From Phoronis australis (Eukaryota > Phoronida > Phoronidae): a stretch of DNA of 40,881 nt. Made by a program: the position numbers and the translations under genes. Location of the stretch: contig NMRA01000258.1 of assembly GCA_002633005.1 (NCBI GenBank), positions 549,709 through 590,589 of the forward strand, in the 5' to 3' direction. A model generated the notes under the pieces. The model had not been told where the DNA came from and ran no database searches. It saw only the letters and a program-made list of their open reading frames with translations. This document shows positions 23,286-33,744 of the stretch, in pieces; position 1 is the stretch's first letter; each line of letters opens with the position of its first letter.

Positions 23286-23882
23286 CTACAGTATACATGC
23301 TTTTTGGCTGCAAAGAATGATAAGATTCAACAGTTCGTTCACTTGCTTTGACAGTTTTACCAAATATATAAGTTTGAAAATCTTAAGATATATGCACATT
23401 TTTGCATTAATGTAATATTCATTTATTGTTTCCCAAAAAGACTGAACAAAAGTGCAATCCCAAAATAAATGTTCCAAATTTCCAGTTTCATTCCTGTAAA
23501 AGGAACATCGGTCACTTGGAGAAGTACCAATTACCGTGAAAAAGTTATTAGTTACTAAAATTCTGTTTGCAACTCGTTTAACTTTGCGAAAGTCTGGCAG
23601 GCAATGCCATGTTGCATGACGCAAACTTGTGAGTTTTCGTCTAACATTTTTATCCTTTCACAAAAAATATCTCCGAACTCAAACATCTTAAGAACATTAA
23701 ACACAAAATTCCAGGACAATGTATCAAATGCTTTGCCAAAATCCACTATTGTTCCAAGACCCAAAAGTTCTCTTGAGTACGTAATATACAAAATGTCATA
23801 AAGAGTTCAGACAAATGTTTTCACCAATAAATTGACCAGATAAAAGTCCTGTCTGATCTGGGTGAATCAATTTTTCAAGAAC
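23286..23882 (-). pseudogene. LINE ORF2 fragment, second copy, internally deleted
   Basis: Reading on the minus strand from about 23882, the sequence re-enters an early reverse-transcriptase region (IHPDQTGLLSGQFIGEN, then VDFGKAFDTLSWNF near 23735). It then jumps, around 23640, straight to the C-terminal part with ATWHCLPDF and the cysteine/histidine cluster CSFYRNETGNLEHLFWDC. One of the usual cysteines is replaced by tyrosine. Roughly the central 1.4 kb of the RT, including the YADD motif, is missing from this copy, and a frameshift lies near 23800. The frame ends at 23286. Because the order RT-start after zinc-cluster cannot arise in a single normal ORF2, this is a second copy abutting the first. 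Family: L1/Tx1-like non-LTR retrotransposon. Confidence 0.8.
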
Positions 23883-26800
23883 TGTGTTCTGTACTAGATT
23901 ACAATAGGGACATTTATCTGAATTAACAATCTTCATCTTATATAACAAAGAGTTAGTATACACTCTGTTATGTAACAACATATACTTAAAAGATTTAATG
24001 CATGGTTCGAGGGGAAGTGTAAAAGGCAAGGAATAAATTTTTCGGATATCTTGTTTGGAGTAATGCTGCAACAATTTTTCATAATTGTCTGGTTTTTTGC
24101 AATACTTTTGTATCAAAATACTCTTGATTTTTTCTTTTGGAATTTTATTATAATCTAAGCAAATTTTATTGTTGCAGCCAACCAATTGCTGATGACCTTG
24201 ATCAATTTTTCTAGATAAAACAATACATATTGAATTAAAACTCAGAATTTGAGAATTTACCAATTTATATTTTGCCTTGAGCACCTCCCACGATAAAAGC
24301 TTATTTTCAGCATCAAGAAAGTCATTGATGAAACATAGCCCATTCTTAGCAAACTCTTTATAATATAGTGACTTATTATTAAGTGTTATCTCTCTGTTAT
24401 GCCATATAATCTGATCACAAACAGGTACATCTTTGAAAGCATTATGATTCAACTGTTCACTCACCGACAAAACCTCTCTATAAAAAACATCATTTACTGT
24501 TCTACATAGTTTGCTTACTTTAAAATTACATGACCACAACAGTTCACCACCATAATTCTTGAGGATATATTGTGGATAAAACTTCCAACTTCCACGTTCA
24601 GGAGACTGAAGTCTTTTAACCCAGTTGACTAAAAGGCCTTCCTTTATAAGGGTCATGTCAGGAAATTTTAAACCACCATCTTCATGAGAAGCCATTGCAA
24701 CGCTTTTCTTTATTTTAGGTGGTTTCCCTGCCCAAATAAAATCATTTAAAATTTTATCTATTCGTTTGCACAAATCCCTTGTCAATCCAAGGACAGATAT
24801 AACGTGAATCAATTTGGGTAGCGCAAAAGCTTTAGTTATGACAATTCTTCCCTTAATTGTTAATTTTCTTGTTTTCCAAATATTTAGAACTTTCCTAAGT
24901 TTCGAAATTTTTTCTTCAAAATTTTGCTCATTTTTTTCTTTTTCATATTTACCGAAGTAAACGCCCAGACATTTAATATTTCTTTTTGGCCAATTTATAT
25001 CATACATTTTCTTAAGTTCAGACTGGTGGCCTAAAAACATTCCTTCGCATTTTCGCTTATTTAGTTTAAGACCAGACACGTCACCAAATCTTGTAAGAAA
25101 TTTAAAGCATTCTGTTCCTGAAACTTCATCCTGAATAAATAAAATTGTATCATCAGCATACTGGGCTATTTTTACTTCATGCCCATCAATACACAATCCT
25201 TTGATTAAGGGGTTATTTCTAATGTAATGGCTCATGAGCTCCACACACAGTATAAACAATTGACTACTTAAGGGATCCCCTTGACGAAGACCTCTCTTAA
25301 CATTAAAATAACCACATGTAAATCCGTTGTTTTGAACACAAGACACAATATCGTTATATATTGTTTTTATACGGTGAATAAATTTGGGACCAAATTGAAA
25401 GGCCCGAAGGGTTTTCTGAAGAAAGGACCAATTTAAACTGTCATACGCTTTCTTAAAATCTAAGAATATAATTTGTCCATTGAGATTTTTATTTGTATAA
25501 TACGATATTATGTCCTGTATTAATCTAATATTTTGACCAATAAATCGTTTTNNNNNNNNNNNNNNNNNNNNNNNNNNNNNNNNNNNNNNNNNNNNNNNNN
25601 NNNNNNNNNNNNNNNNNNNNNNNNNNNNNNNNNNNNNNNNNNNNNNNNNNNNNNNNNNNNNNNNNNNNNNNNNNNNNNNNNNNNNNNNNNNNNNNNNNNN
25701 NNNNNNNNNNNNNNNNNNNNNNNNNNNNNNNNNNNNNNNNNNNNNNNNNNNNNNNNNNNNNNNNNNNNNNNNNNNNNNNNNNNNNNNNNNNNNNNNNNNN
25801 NNNNNNNNNNNNNNNNNNNNNNNNNNNNNNNNNNNNNNNNNNNNNNNNNNNNNNNNNNNNNNNNNNNNNNNNNNNNNNNNNNNNNNNNNNNNNNNNNNNN
25901 NNNNNNNNNNNNNNNNNNNNNNNNNNNNNNNNNNNNNNNNNNNNNNNNNNNNNNNNNNNNNNNNNNNNNNNNNNNNNNNNNNNNNNNNNNNNNNNNNNNN
26001 NNNNNNNNNNNNNNNNNNNNNNNNNNNNNNNNNNNNNNNNNNNNNNNNNNNNNNNNNNNNNNNNNNNNNNNNNNNNNNNNNNNNNNNNNNNNNNNNNNNN
26101 NNNNNNNNNNNNNNNNNNNNNNNNNNNNNNNNNNNNNNNNNNNNNNNNNNNNNNNNNNNNNNNNNNNNNNNNNNNNNNNNNNNNNNNNNNNNNNNNNNNN
26201 NNNNNNNNNNNNNNNNNNNNNNNTAAAATTATGGAAAAAAAAAAAAAAAAAAAAAGAACTGTATTCTTAACACGATGATTTTATTTTTTTGAATTCTCAT
26301 GGCTTACTTGATTTTAGCAGAACTTAAATTACTCATTGCAGTTGTGAAGTGGGGAGAGCATTCATTTAACTACTATACTTGAAAGATGGGTGATAATTCC
26401 TACCAAAAGCAAAACAATCAACACCTGGACTTATGTTATTTTTCATGTTCTTTAATGAAATTTTATTTCTTGCTCAATCAATATCGCTAATTTTTTCGGA
26501 TATTTTGAGTTTCTGCAGTGTCACTGATATTCTCAATTCCACGTGCGCTGTCTCTAGAAGCATATAGTTCTTCGCAAAAAGATTTCAATTCACTTAAATT
26601 TTCTTTTGTTTTGCCAAAGTATCACCCGAGGGCTTTACCACCCTAGTTATTGTTATCTTAACTAAGTTTTGGTTTTCTAAGCCACAAAAGTACTGTGTTG
26701 CCTTATCACCTTCTTCAATCCTAAAGCCTTTTACATAATTTTCTCATTTTTTTATAAATGGACATTGCATTCTTGCATTAACTCTTCGTAAACAATATTT

Positions 26801-27120
26801 GAAAAAGGTCTCTTTTTATTAATTCAATCCTCTTGAAGCTTTTGTTTTTGCTTCTACATTGCAACAGAAAATGTTATAGTAACTGTCCTGATGTTGTTCA
26901 AACGAACACCAAAAAATAAAAAATGATCAACAATCAGGTTAATATCCTTCAAAAATTATTCATTAAAGTGTTCATAATTTTATGGCTGAGCAGAATACTC
27001 CTCAATAGTATCGATAGTCACATTTCTAACTTTGGTTAAATAATGATCATCTTCTAACAGAGAATTATTAAATCATCAGAAACTGCGCCGTTTCTGAAAA
27101 TTGCTACTTACAGTTAAATG
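23883..27120 (-). pseudogene. L1/Tx1-like LINE ORF2, decayed and gapped
   Basis: The frame from 23796 is open upstream through 25551, where the N run begins; the apparent GTG start at 25346 is only the first alternative start in it. Reverse-transcriptase landmarks in order are FIGQNIRLIQDI (about 25515-25544), FLDFKKAYDSLNW (about 25430-25466), RQGDPLSS (about 25265-25286) and the catalytic YADD at 25149-25160. The C-terminal cluster CPYC is near 23900, where this copy breaks off. Upstream of the gap the same ORF continues in a broken state: NISPGVDCF near 26420, RIEEGDKATQYFCGLENQN near 26700 and FNNSLLEDDHYLTKVRN near 27050, with stops and frameshifts. No endonuclease domain was recognised beyond 27120, so the copy looks 5'-truncated. 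The element would have encoded the polymerase for target-primed insertion; this copy is dead. Confidence 0.88.
25552..26223. other. Assembly gap (672 N)
   Basis: Run of N inside the LINE, between the region ahead of RT motif 1 and FIGQNIRL. It is flanked on the right by a poly-A run of about 21 bases at 26234-26254. The reading frame drawn across it is meaningless. Confidence 0.99.
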
Positions 27121-27440
27121 TAAAACAAATACTTGAGTGTTGTTCTGTAACGTGGACTAAGAGTTTACGCTATCCACCATGTTCAAAAACTCATTGATAA
27201 CTAAAAAATCTTGACATTTTGCAAGGAGTCTTTTTAAACAATGAAAAGCATTTTTGGACTATTCTCAATGGGTTCACAAGATTAAAAGAGCTTTTTAACT
27301 CCCCTTTTCGGATTAGGATTGTTTTGTTGTAATTGAACAACATTCCAGTCACAAGATGATAACAAGAGCAACACAGAGTGAAGAAATGTGCCCACGAATG
27401 CACAGCAAACAGTGTGCTTTTAGGGGATGTTTATTTGTGT
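27121..27440. other. No recognisable feature
   Basis: Between the LINE remnant and the CTCF-like repeat stretch. A 70-codon minus frame at 27191-27403 has no recognisable domain and does not continue the LINE in a way I can defend. Confidence 0.4.
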
Positions 27441-28080
27441 CATAAAAATTGCCACTAGATGGCACAAAGTACATCAAATCCTTCCAAAACAGGAACATAC
27501 CATTGTTTCTTTAATAAAAAGCCAGTTTCCCAAATTTCATAAAAGTCTGTCAAGGAACTTGAAAGAAATAAAAGACAAAAGAAAAATGATATTGCCTCTA
27601 GGAGCCACTGTGCGATTGAAAGTCGTCATCTGTTGTCAACTTCATATGATTACTCTTAGTGCTAAATTTAATGGAGATCCTGCTATGGGTTTAGGAGATA
27701 CTGCTATGGGCAAAAAATGCCAATAGGAGGCGCCACAGTCGTCATCGTCAACCGTTTTCATCACACTGAGAACATAATATGCCAATTTTCACAATCATCT
27801 TTAGAATGGTTTGGTTGATATGTGGAGATAAACGTAAAAAATGTGAAATTGCCACCAGAGGGCACACTGGTTGTCGGATTCGCCTGAAAGTTTAGTCTAG
27901 CTGTCCCATTCATGAATGGAACACGTGCAAAATTCCATGAACATAGATCAAAGGGGCCATAAAATATTTTGAAAAAATCAGTATCGTTGGCATTTGGCCA
28001 ATATAAATTCACAAGAAATATTTCATACTTTTCAGCTTGGAGTTCCACTGCCAAAAAATGCCAACGGAGTCCTCAGTTAT
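27441..28080. repeat. Recurring GCCACYAGRKGGCAC modules (CTCF-like cores)
   Basis: GCCACTAGATGGCAC at 27451-27465 and GCCACCAGAGGGCAC at 27851-27865 fit the core of the known animal CTCF motif (CCASYAGRKGGCA). Weaker relatives lie near 27592 (TTGCCTCTAGGAGCCACTGT), 27714 (ATGCCAATAGGAGGCGCCAC) and 28050 (ATGCCAACGGAGTCCTCAG). The spacing of about 120-200 bp and shared AATT/AAAATG context suggest one diverged repeat family. Binding is inference. Confidence 0.55.
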
Positions 28081-28485
28081 AAATACATTTTACTTCATAT
28101 TCCATAGTGTTGTTTAATAAAATGCACACACCCCTAGAGTTTCCTGTTACATGACTGAAGTGACATTCTTATCACCACTGAGTTTTCATTACGTTTTCAA
28201 TATGACTTCAAACTGAATGTTTAATTCCTTAACATTTGTTTCATCTTTTTGTTTCAATGATTAACCCAAGCCTCTGCAATTCACCTGCTGATTACTTTGT
28301 GTGACAAAACACTGACCCCTTACTACCACAGCATTGTGTACCGACACAGTAGGCTTGTTTGTCTGGTTGATTCTAGATCAGACAGTGATGTTGAAAATTT
28401 CTTAGCTTTAACAGTCCAGGGTAACGGTACATAACAAGGACACAGTTCTCTTTATATCTTTCCAAATGCCAGCGTTGGTAAAATG
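28081..28485. other. No recognisable feature
   Basis: AT-rich single-copy-looking DNA left of the fourth inverted-repeat element. Confidence 0.5.
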
Positions 28486-28488
28486 ACA

Positions 28489-29868
28489 TCACGGGTAAGA
28501 AAAAACATGACCGCCGGTCCTCTAAATCGGACCGACTCACCCAAAACAGGACTGACCGCTCCTAAAAACATGACCGCCCCACCACAAAACAGGACTGACT
28601 CACATAAAAACATGACCGCCCCACCACAAAACAGGACCTCCGGAGACTGAGTAGTTAAGGCCTTTGTGTGATACTGCGGGTTATGACGTAACCCGACCGG
28701 TCACATAGCTGTGTAGACTATTGCCAAAATAAAGAGTGACAGCTTTGCGTTATTGAGCTACGTTACATCCCCGAAATTTCCCACAGCCCGGGTTCTGCTC
28801 GTCACCTCGTTGTGAAACTTACATCAACATGTAGTAGAGTGCGCGACCGACGCAGGCGCATGCAACCAACACTCACCTTGCAGTATGCAACCGCTTGAGT
28901 GAAAACAATCCAATGAACTGTTGTAACAATAAGTCTGTCGCGCTCGTGACATGTGCACGCGCCATTTCCTCAGAAAAAAAATTGCGACATCTTTCGGAAG
29001 ATGATGACAACTTAAAATACTAAAAACTTATAACGAAATGAAACAAGTTTCGATAATTTGTTGTGCCAGGTTCGCAACCTTGTAGAAGAACAGTTGACTG
29101 AAGAATCGGGGGAAAAGGAACCGGCCAATGTAAGCCGACTTAAGAGAACGCAGAATAACGACAGAACCACAATTTTTCTCGAGCGCCGATGAAACAATTT
29201 AGTTTACTCAAGGAAGAGTGTCGTTAATAACACAAATTCGCCGGGTGAAGATTTTACATGTTCAGTTTTTTACTCACATCGGAGCAAAGCTGTATATTTA
29301 GTTTTCAGCTTTGCCGCACAAAGGCAGCTAGTATGATGATGCTTCACCCGAGAACCAGAACGCCCGTTTTTTTACTTGACTAACTTTAAACGTCAAATTA
29401 GAGAAAATGATTTTCATTTTGTTCTAAAACTTACGCAGTGGATAAAATTATAATTATTTAGCTCAAAAGCGTACAACGTGGTTGTTTTGTGTTAGATTTA
29501 TTAAATTTTGACTTTTGAACTGTTTATAAGTCACATACCGCAGCCGGGAGCCTGGTGTTGAGTAAAACTCAAAAGCGCCGCGTATTACAAAGCGAAGTAT
29601 CTTCTGTTGTTCACGAAAGATAACGGTGGATTAATCGGCACAAGACCTGCATATGCATACGTATATAGCCCCATTGTATGATCTGTGTAGGCCTAACGGT
29701 AATGAATCTTAGCCTGTTAGTCATTGCGGTTTTAGTCCCGGCGGTCCTGTTTTGTGGNGGCGGTCATGTTTTTAGGTGCGTCAGTCCCATTTTCTGGTGC
29801 GGCGGTCCCATTTGATCCCCGGAGGTCCTGTTTAGAGGACCGGCGGTCATGTTGTTTCTTACCCGTGA
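28489..29868. mobile_element. Fourth inverted-repeat element, 1,380 bp, 21-bp repeats in its ends
   Basis: The first 38 bases, starting TCACGGGTAAGAAA and running through CATGACCGCCGGTCCTCTAA, match the reverse complement of the last 38 with one mismatch. ACA at 28486-28488 and 29869-29871 forms a plausible 3-bp target duplication. Each end, about 150 bp, is a tandem array with ~21-bp spacing: CATGACCGCC or CAGGACYGAC recurs near 28506, 28528, 28546, 28569, 28590, 28611 and 28632. A comparable ~20-bp series runs through 29735-29860. The interior is richer in CpG than its surroundings. It lacks a recognisable transposase, so it is a non-autonomous DNA transposon or foldback. One ambiguous base (N) is at about 29758. 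Confidence 0.88.
29012..29197 (-). CDS. Small ORF with signal-peptide-like start, doubtful
   Basis: A 61-codon ATG-initiated frame inside the interior of the 28489-29868 element. Residues about 7-25 form a basic then hydrophobic stretch (RKIVVLSLFCVLLSRLTLA) resembling a secretion signal, and the rest has no recognised domain. Chance could easily produce it; nothing in the context supports expression apart from the CpG-richer surroundings. Confidence 0.15.
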   Translation of the reverse strand: MFHRRSRKIVVLSLFCVLLSRLTLAGSFSPDSSVNCSSTRLRTWHNKLSKLVSFRYKFLVF

Positions 29869-29871
29869 ACA

Positions 29872-32609
29872 TGCAGTAAAAATATAAGCAAATATATATT
29901 CCAGTATGTCCCGATTGGGAAAACTAATTGCGTAAAGACATAAAAAATTCTAGTGAAGTGCAGGTCGTAAATATTAGACTATTTACAATAAAGTTGAAGA
30001 GACAAGTTCAGCAAAAGAAAATAAAGCTACAACATTAGAGACTGGGCATATCATAACTTCAAAATCTGACCAGTCTCTTTAGAATTCAAACTAGGTTTTT
30101 CAAATAGGATGACGAGAGCCTCTAAGATCCTAAAATGTGACAGGTCACTATCAAAATACAAAATAGAAGTTCTTTCTACTATTTGAGTACAAGTTTGCAA
30201 ACCGTGACAAAATAGCCCTTGATGGAGTTACAAATAAAAACTTAACCTCTATAGGCACAAATAAAACGATAGCCTAGTTTCTGGAAAGAATTCTAGTACA
30301 ATGAGTAGCAAACAGTAATGACTTTAAGTGCGGTGATCTCTGCGCCCAGTATTTTTCAGTTGCGCTAGCGGCAGGTGCGGGGAAGTCGTTGGGGGCAATG
30401 CAAGATTCAGAGAGATTCGAAAAGGTTCAGTGATTACTAAACGTTTGAGTGCCACTACGGTTTTTTCTGCAATTTGTGTTTTTACTAGGCGATTTATATT
30501 GTGCGCTTTGCATGCAATCGGTGTAATGGAGCGAAAAAGTGAAACATTAGGTAGCGGAAACTAAGAGAGAAATAATTGGTTTCAATGATTTCCACGCCAT
30601 GATCATAGAGATTTTACCGCTGGACAACATCCCAAATTTATACACGAATGGTAGACGATTATTGATAGACTATTACTGAAAAGGATAAGTTATACTCGTG
30701 ACATCATGTATTTAAACATTTTTGTCCGTTCAAGGTTTTGTCCTGCGTGGCCTTTTTACATTTTTGCCTAATCTTTCATATATTTTGGACTTGAGAGTCC
30801 TAAATTCTTATTGTAGCACAAACGGGGTTCACCAATCGTCATGTCTCGTTTACAGTTCAGTCATAAAGGACTATTTAAACCTCTAGAATGCTGTATCTCT
30901 CATGAGCGATAATAATTGGTATTATAGAAATGGTTTTCAAGGAATTTCGACGATGGTTTCCAGTATGGCAGCAAAAAACAAACACTTGAAAGCCATTTTG
31001 TTGGTTCACGGTTTGCCTGTGATGAAACCCTATGTTGGGCGATATGGTCAAACCTAACTGCAGTGTCTTTATCTTTTTTACAAAAACCGATTAAAGGGAT
31101 TGAAACTACATTTCAGATAAGTAAAATTCGCCCTATTTCCCAAAAGCTCCTTATTCAAGATAACGTAACCTTTTAGTTATTCAACAGTGTAATTACACTA
31201 TGTTTAAGTAGGATAAAACTTCATGAGGATATTTTGCACGATTTTTGACAGCAGTTGGTTAATCCAAGATATTTACTGAAAAATTGAAATCATTCACAGT
31301 ATCAAAAATGTAACCTGAATTGCAGGAACTCAACAAATATTTTGAAATAGAACTACCGTTTCAACTACACAGCGATAACTAACAACGTTACAAACAATTA
31401 GCTGTCAATGTTGAATTGCGACTAAAGCGTTCCAGGTTTAAAAACATTAACAGACTAATCTGATCTTGAATTGTTGTCGAATGAGTTGACAACAAAACTT
31501 AATAATGGTAAGGAAAACCGCAGTTCAAGAGGAATTAACACGAACACATGAAGAGTCCACATGCGACCACACATTTCAAAACTCACTCGATTGAACTCTT
31601 TGCTCAGCTTTTTCCATCCTTGCCCAACTTTTTACTTTTTTGTCATCTAAATGGACGGTCACATCCCCTTTCCAAGAAGCTGCGATCTGACCAGCTAACG
31701 GCCAGCATCGTTATGCTTTTTAGTGTTTGCCTGATGACCATTTCCAAAACAACATAACACATGTTATAAAAGCAGAGTACTTACTGGGTGATCATGATGG
31801 ATCCACAGAAGATAATGTTCTGGCACTCCACACAATATATTTATAGATCTCGTTGTAGTAATGAGGTTTCGTATGTAGCAGTAGTAATCGCACGTATCTC
31901 ATGTCACAACAGCAGCGGTTTTCTGGTTCGAATAGCAGTATTCAGTTGAATCTCATTGGCGGGAAATACAAAAGTCACGTGACAAGAGACTCAAGGTACC
32001 CCCTCCCCGTTGTTCTATTGAATGCAACCAATAGGCAGTGCAGACCAACACAGTTAAGCCACTACCACCATAGGTACCTGGTGCGAAGTTCCCTGAGTGT
32101 AAATCCAGTATGGACTTAGGCTCCCAGCATGCGTACCACATCACAGATTCTTTTAGATGGAGTTCCCGATGTGGAGCTAAACGATCACAAAAGCCTTAGG
32201 CCGGTGAGCATTTAATTGAGCCCATTCATAGATAACGTAGAGTAGCAGCAAATGTTGGGCAAGGAAAGAAAATAGTGGGCAAAGAAGTTCCTTTAAATCG
32301 TGAAGTCTTTCAGATGTGAGACTTTTGAAAAAAGTATTTCATGAGGACTCACTGTCGGTGATAAATTTACCTACGCTTTAACTGTGGATTTTCTTAGAAT
32401 TATTAACTGCCATTCCACGACCGTTACAATTTATGATTTACGCACAAGACTCACGTGTAGTAGCGATAACTTGCTAGCACCATAGTCTATGCTAGCACGT
32501 ATTGATAAAACGACATTCAACTGTATTACGGTATGTATAGAAACTGTTGTTTCCGCCGGTGTCTGTAGTTGCCATGTCGAAATAGATACTTAATTTGCGT
32601 ATGATTTCA
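29872..32609. other. Long stretch without recognised genes
   Basis: About 2.7 kb in which I found no exon, RNA gene or clear repeat on either strand. Frames at 31548-31757, 31901-32119 and 31953-32144 are short and featureless. It was searched specifically, by eye, for the Snf7 core of CHMP4 and this was not found. Confidence 0.45.
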
Positions 32610-32945
32610 GCTCAAGGAGTTCTAATCTTGCAACTGGTAACCAAACGAAAGGGCGTGAAACCACCAAAGCAACAGTATGAAACCAATAAACGAAAACGGG
32701 AATTCCTTCCGAAATGGAAGGAAGATTTTAACTGGATACCGTATCCAGCGGCGGTATCAAAGCGACCAGAAATAAAATGTACTGTGTCCCGTGTGAAAAA
32801 TACGCCGACGCAAACACTTCATCTCTTGCGTCTGGGTCAGATGTGTTCAGGATAGAATTTTTGAAAAGTCACAAACAGTCGACGGCTCACTGAGCAGCTT
32901 ATGAAAAGCATATAACAGAATTGAAAAGCCAGGGTAAACTGGTAG
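32610..32945 (+). pseudogene. hAT/ZNF862-type zinc-finger exon remnant
   Basis: After a possible acceptor (GATTTCAG near 32610) the frame reads KRKREFLPKWKEDFNWIPY, resembling the start of the TTF/BED-like zinc-finger domain of hAT-derived proteins (ZNF862/KIAA1586-like). Near 32770 the frame shifts, and the next frame gives NKMYCVPCEKYADANTSS with cysteines at 32783-32785 and 32792-32794, then FLKSHKQSTAH with the paired histidines. An in-frame TGA follows at 32891-32893. After it the homologous-looking AAYEKHITELKSQGK continues to about 32945. One frameshift and one stop in about 100 codons mark a dead copy. The transposase catalytic and dimerisation domains are not seen downstream. Family naming is from the domain pattern and is moderately certain. 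Confidence 0.65.
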
Positions 32946-33617
32946 CATGTTCAATGGTGAAATCCAAATACAAATACCCACTTTAATAAACTTGTGCAAA
33001 ATTTAAATATGTAATATATGCTCTTACACATGTTTCAGTATTGAGGTTATGCTAACAGGTATAATGTGCGACATTCATATATGTTTGAAAAGTATATTTT
33101 CGAGCTAAATTACCTTTGAACAAGTGTGTTATAGGTCAGGACAGGTAAATTTCATTTCTACTTGTCCTGTCGGACAAGTTAAAAATAAAAGTCAATGTCG
33201 AGCCCTGTTGATGTTATCTAATCACCTCATTGGCTGTTTCAATCAGATATCAGAAATTTCCAGAATCCTTTCATTGCACTGATCCCAGAACAAAAGAGGT
33301 AACCATCATCTAAAAGTAGATGTTTTAAGTACATCTTAGCAAGTTTGACTCCATACACCAAAATCTGGGCAACTTCAGTGGAAGTTACTGTATTTTAATT
33401 AAAATTACATAATCAACATTCTGACAGTTTGGCTAACCAATAAATAAAGCAATGCAGTTTGTTTCATTGTATCTCTATTGTTTCACAATCCTAATATCTC
33501 AGTTCTTGTGCTTTTTTCTTGTTCATTCTCAGTTTGAAATTAAAATACGGTTGACCATCAGTGTTCTCCTCCTTAGAGTGTTGTTGCTAATATAGTGTAC
33601 CCTAATTGTGCTTTCAG
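32946..33617. other. Upstream flank or intron before the CHMP4 exon
   Basis: No exon recognised. It ends in a normal acceptor, TTGTGCTTTCAG, directly before the exon at 33618. Confidence 0.5.
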
Positions 33618-33744
33618 GACAAGTTGAATGCAGAGTTGGAGGAACTAGAACAAGAAGAACTAGACGAACAGTTGTTGAAAGTGCCGGCACATGCGGAGCT
33701 GCCTAGTGTACCCAGTGAGCCTGTGGTGCATGAGTCGAGGAGAG
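33618..33744 (+). CDS. CHMP4: CHMP4 (Snf7-family ESCRT-III subunit), penultimate coding exon
   Basis: CHMP4 proteins polymerise on endosomal, plasma and nuclear membranes to drive ESCRT-III budding and scission. This 127-bp exon encodes DKLNAELEELEQEEL followed by an ELPSVP segment. It corresponds to the acidic C-terminal region of animal CHMP4 paralogues, just after the Snf7 helical core. It is bounded by TTTCAG at 33612-33617 and AG|GTGAGA with the donor at 33745-33746. It starts in phase 0 and ends in phase 1, which fits the exon at 35394. Which CHMP4 paralogue (A, B or C) cannot be decided. The upstream exons encoding the N-terminal membrane-binding helix and the core are not visible between base 1 and 33617, so this is either a gene with a very long upstream intron or a 3' fragment. 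Confidence 0.88.

Noticed and set aside
27191-27403. Endonuclease domain of the LINE
   Set aside because: No recognisable endonuclease motif; similarity to ORF2 fades upstream of about 27120.
31921-31940. tRNA or tRNA-derived SINE (GGTTCGAATAGC resembles a B box)
   Set aside because: There is no matching A box at the right distance and no cloverleaf could be drawn.
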